DNA of 41,352 nucleotides from Rhizobium sp. ASV20 (GTDB lineage Bacteria; Pseudomonadota; Alphaproteobacteria; Rhizobiales; Rhizobiaceae), in NCBI RefSeq assembly GCF_016429015.1, contig NZ_JAELTU010000055.1:1-41352 (forward strand). Direction: 5' to 3'. Made by a program: the position numbers and the translations under genes. This document shows positions 40,777 through 41,352 of the stretch, piece after piece (position 1 is the first letter of the stretch; each line of letters starts with the position of its first letter). The notes beneath the pieces were generated by a model. The model worked only from the letters and a program-made list of their open reading frames with translations, ran no database searches and had not been told where the DNA came from.

Positions 40777-41352
40777 TCAGCAGGAGGCGAGGGCTTCGTT
40801 CTTGGAGCGGACGGTAGCAAACGTGAGGAGAACGGTGACGAGACCGAGGATCGCCATGGCTGCACCGGCAAGCGGTACCTGCGAGAGCGAGAATCCCTGG
40901 TCGATGACTGCTCCACCGAGCCATGCGCCAAGGGCGTTGCCGGCATTGAAGGCGCCAATATTGATGGTCGAAACGAGGTTCGGCGCATCCTTGCCGAAGG
41001 TGACGACGTTGATTTGCAGCGCAGGCACGGCGGCAAAGGCAGCGGCAGCCCAGAGGAAGAGGGTGATCTCCGCGCCGACGAAGGAATGAATGGTGACGCT
41101 GAAGATTGCCGATGTCACTGCAATCGCGATGAAGACACCGGCAAGGGTGGTGCCGAGGCGCCAATCCGCAAGCTTGCCGCCGACGAGATTGCCGATGGTC
41201 AGGCCGACGCCGATGGACAGTAGGGTCCAGGTGACCGCTTTCGGGGAGACGCCGGTAACATCGCGCAGCATCGGAGCGATATAGGTGAAGAGCGCGAACA
41301 TGGCGGCAGAGAAGAACACAGTCGTCAGCAGCGATAGCCACAGCCCGGCACC
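40777..41352 (-). CDS. MFS transporter, C-terminal 191 residues (partial)
   Basis: The gene enters from the right edge; the start is outside. About six hydrophobic helices are visible. The pattern FTYIAPMLRDVTGVSP, GLTIGNLVGGKLADWR and NIGAFNAGNALGAWLGG fits the AraJ/YdhP-like drug and sugar efflux group. It is 37 bases upstream of the old yellow enzyme gene and probably co-transcribed with it. The substrate cannot be told. Confidence 0.85.
   Translation of the reverse strand, partial: GAGLWLSLLTTVFFSAAMFALFTYIAPMLRDVTGVSPKAVTWTLLSIGVGLTIGNLVGGKLADWRLGTTLAGVFIAIAVTSAIFSVTIHSFVGAEITLFLWAAAAFAAVPALQINVVTFGKDAPNLVSTINIGAFNAGNALGAWLGGAVIDQGFSLSQVPLAGAAMAILGLVTVLLTFATVRSKNEALASC

Noticed and set aside
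1..41352. Mobile element, prophage, CRISPR or tRNA genes
   Set aside because: I looked for transposase or integrase-like frames, regularly spaced repeats and clover-leaf candidates in the gene-free stretches and saw none. Short tRNA-like elements could still be missed by eye.

Overview
The window is a stretch of chromosome from an alphaproteobacterium of the order Rhizobiales, most likely Rhizobium or a close relative. This rests on the gene content: cytochrome bc1 genes, a second divergent ClpS, BA14K and DUF1236 envelope proteins, a PetP/PetR-like regulator pair, and an lgt-midA-pgeF cluster. It also rests on GC-rich coding sequence with C/G-ending codons. I saw no tRNA, rRNA, CRISPR array, insertion sequence or phage gene. 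The sequence is compact and mostly housekeeping, with a few accessory insertions.

Layout. 1-1074: end of petB, then petC and a terminator. 1142-4089: apt, two overlapping MaoC hot-dog genes, and a ten-helix membrane protein. 4111-6965: ychF, a second-type clpS, a GNAT acetyltransferase and pth. 7039-10151: a GGDEF-EAL membrane protein followed by an orphan periplasmic binding protein, lying between pth and rplY (10395-11006). rplY keeps its own terminator. 11307-15574: two tandem paralogous periplasmic proteins of about 480 residues, then an MFS exporter. 15652-21754 (minus strand): lgt, midA, pgeF, an M24-like protein, a Q-rich lipoprotein and prs. 22017-24472 (plus): a UbiK/BMFP protein, a YbjN protein, proC and a CsaA-like protein. 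24505-27764 (minus): MarR regulator (PetP-like), OmpR-type regulator (PetR-like), histidine kinase, DUF1349 protein. 28249-31196: small envelope and stress proteins, a metallo-beta-lactamase-fold hydrolase and a cold-shock protein. 31695-36767: an EamA permease, a soluble PQQ-type sugar dehydrogenase, an aspartate aminotransferase and a ChaA-like antiporter. 36987-41352: a small DUF2188-like protein, a LysR regulator divergent from an SDR protein, an old yellow enzyme and a partial MFS transporter.

How genes may work together. PRPP metabolism is represented by prs (makes PRPP) and apt (uses it). Lgt, PgeF and a lipoprotein act in envelope maturation. MidA normally serves complex I assembly, and the bc1 genes and a PetP/PetR-like pair are also present, so respiration is a recurring theme. 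The most system-like candidate is the GGDEF-EAL/binding-protein pair, which resembles the NspS-MbaA arrangement in which a periplasmic binding protein reports a small ligand to a c-di-GMP enzyme. Other candidates are the tandem periplasmic paralogs with their exporter, the regulator-kinase-DUF1349 operon, and the LysR/SDR/old-yellow-enzyme/MFS group.

All family calls come from reading motifs and overall sequence character. No database search was run.
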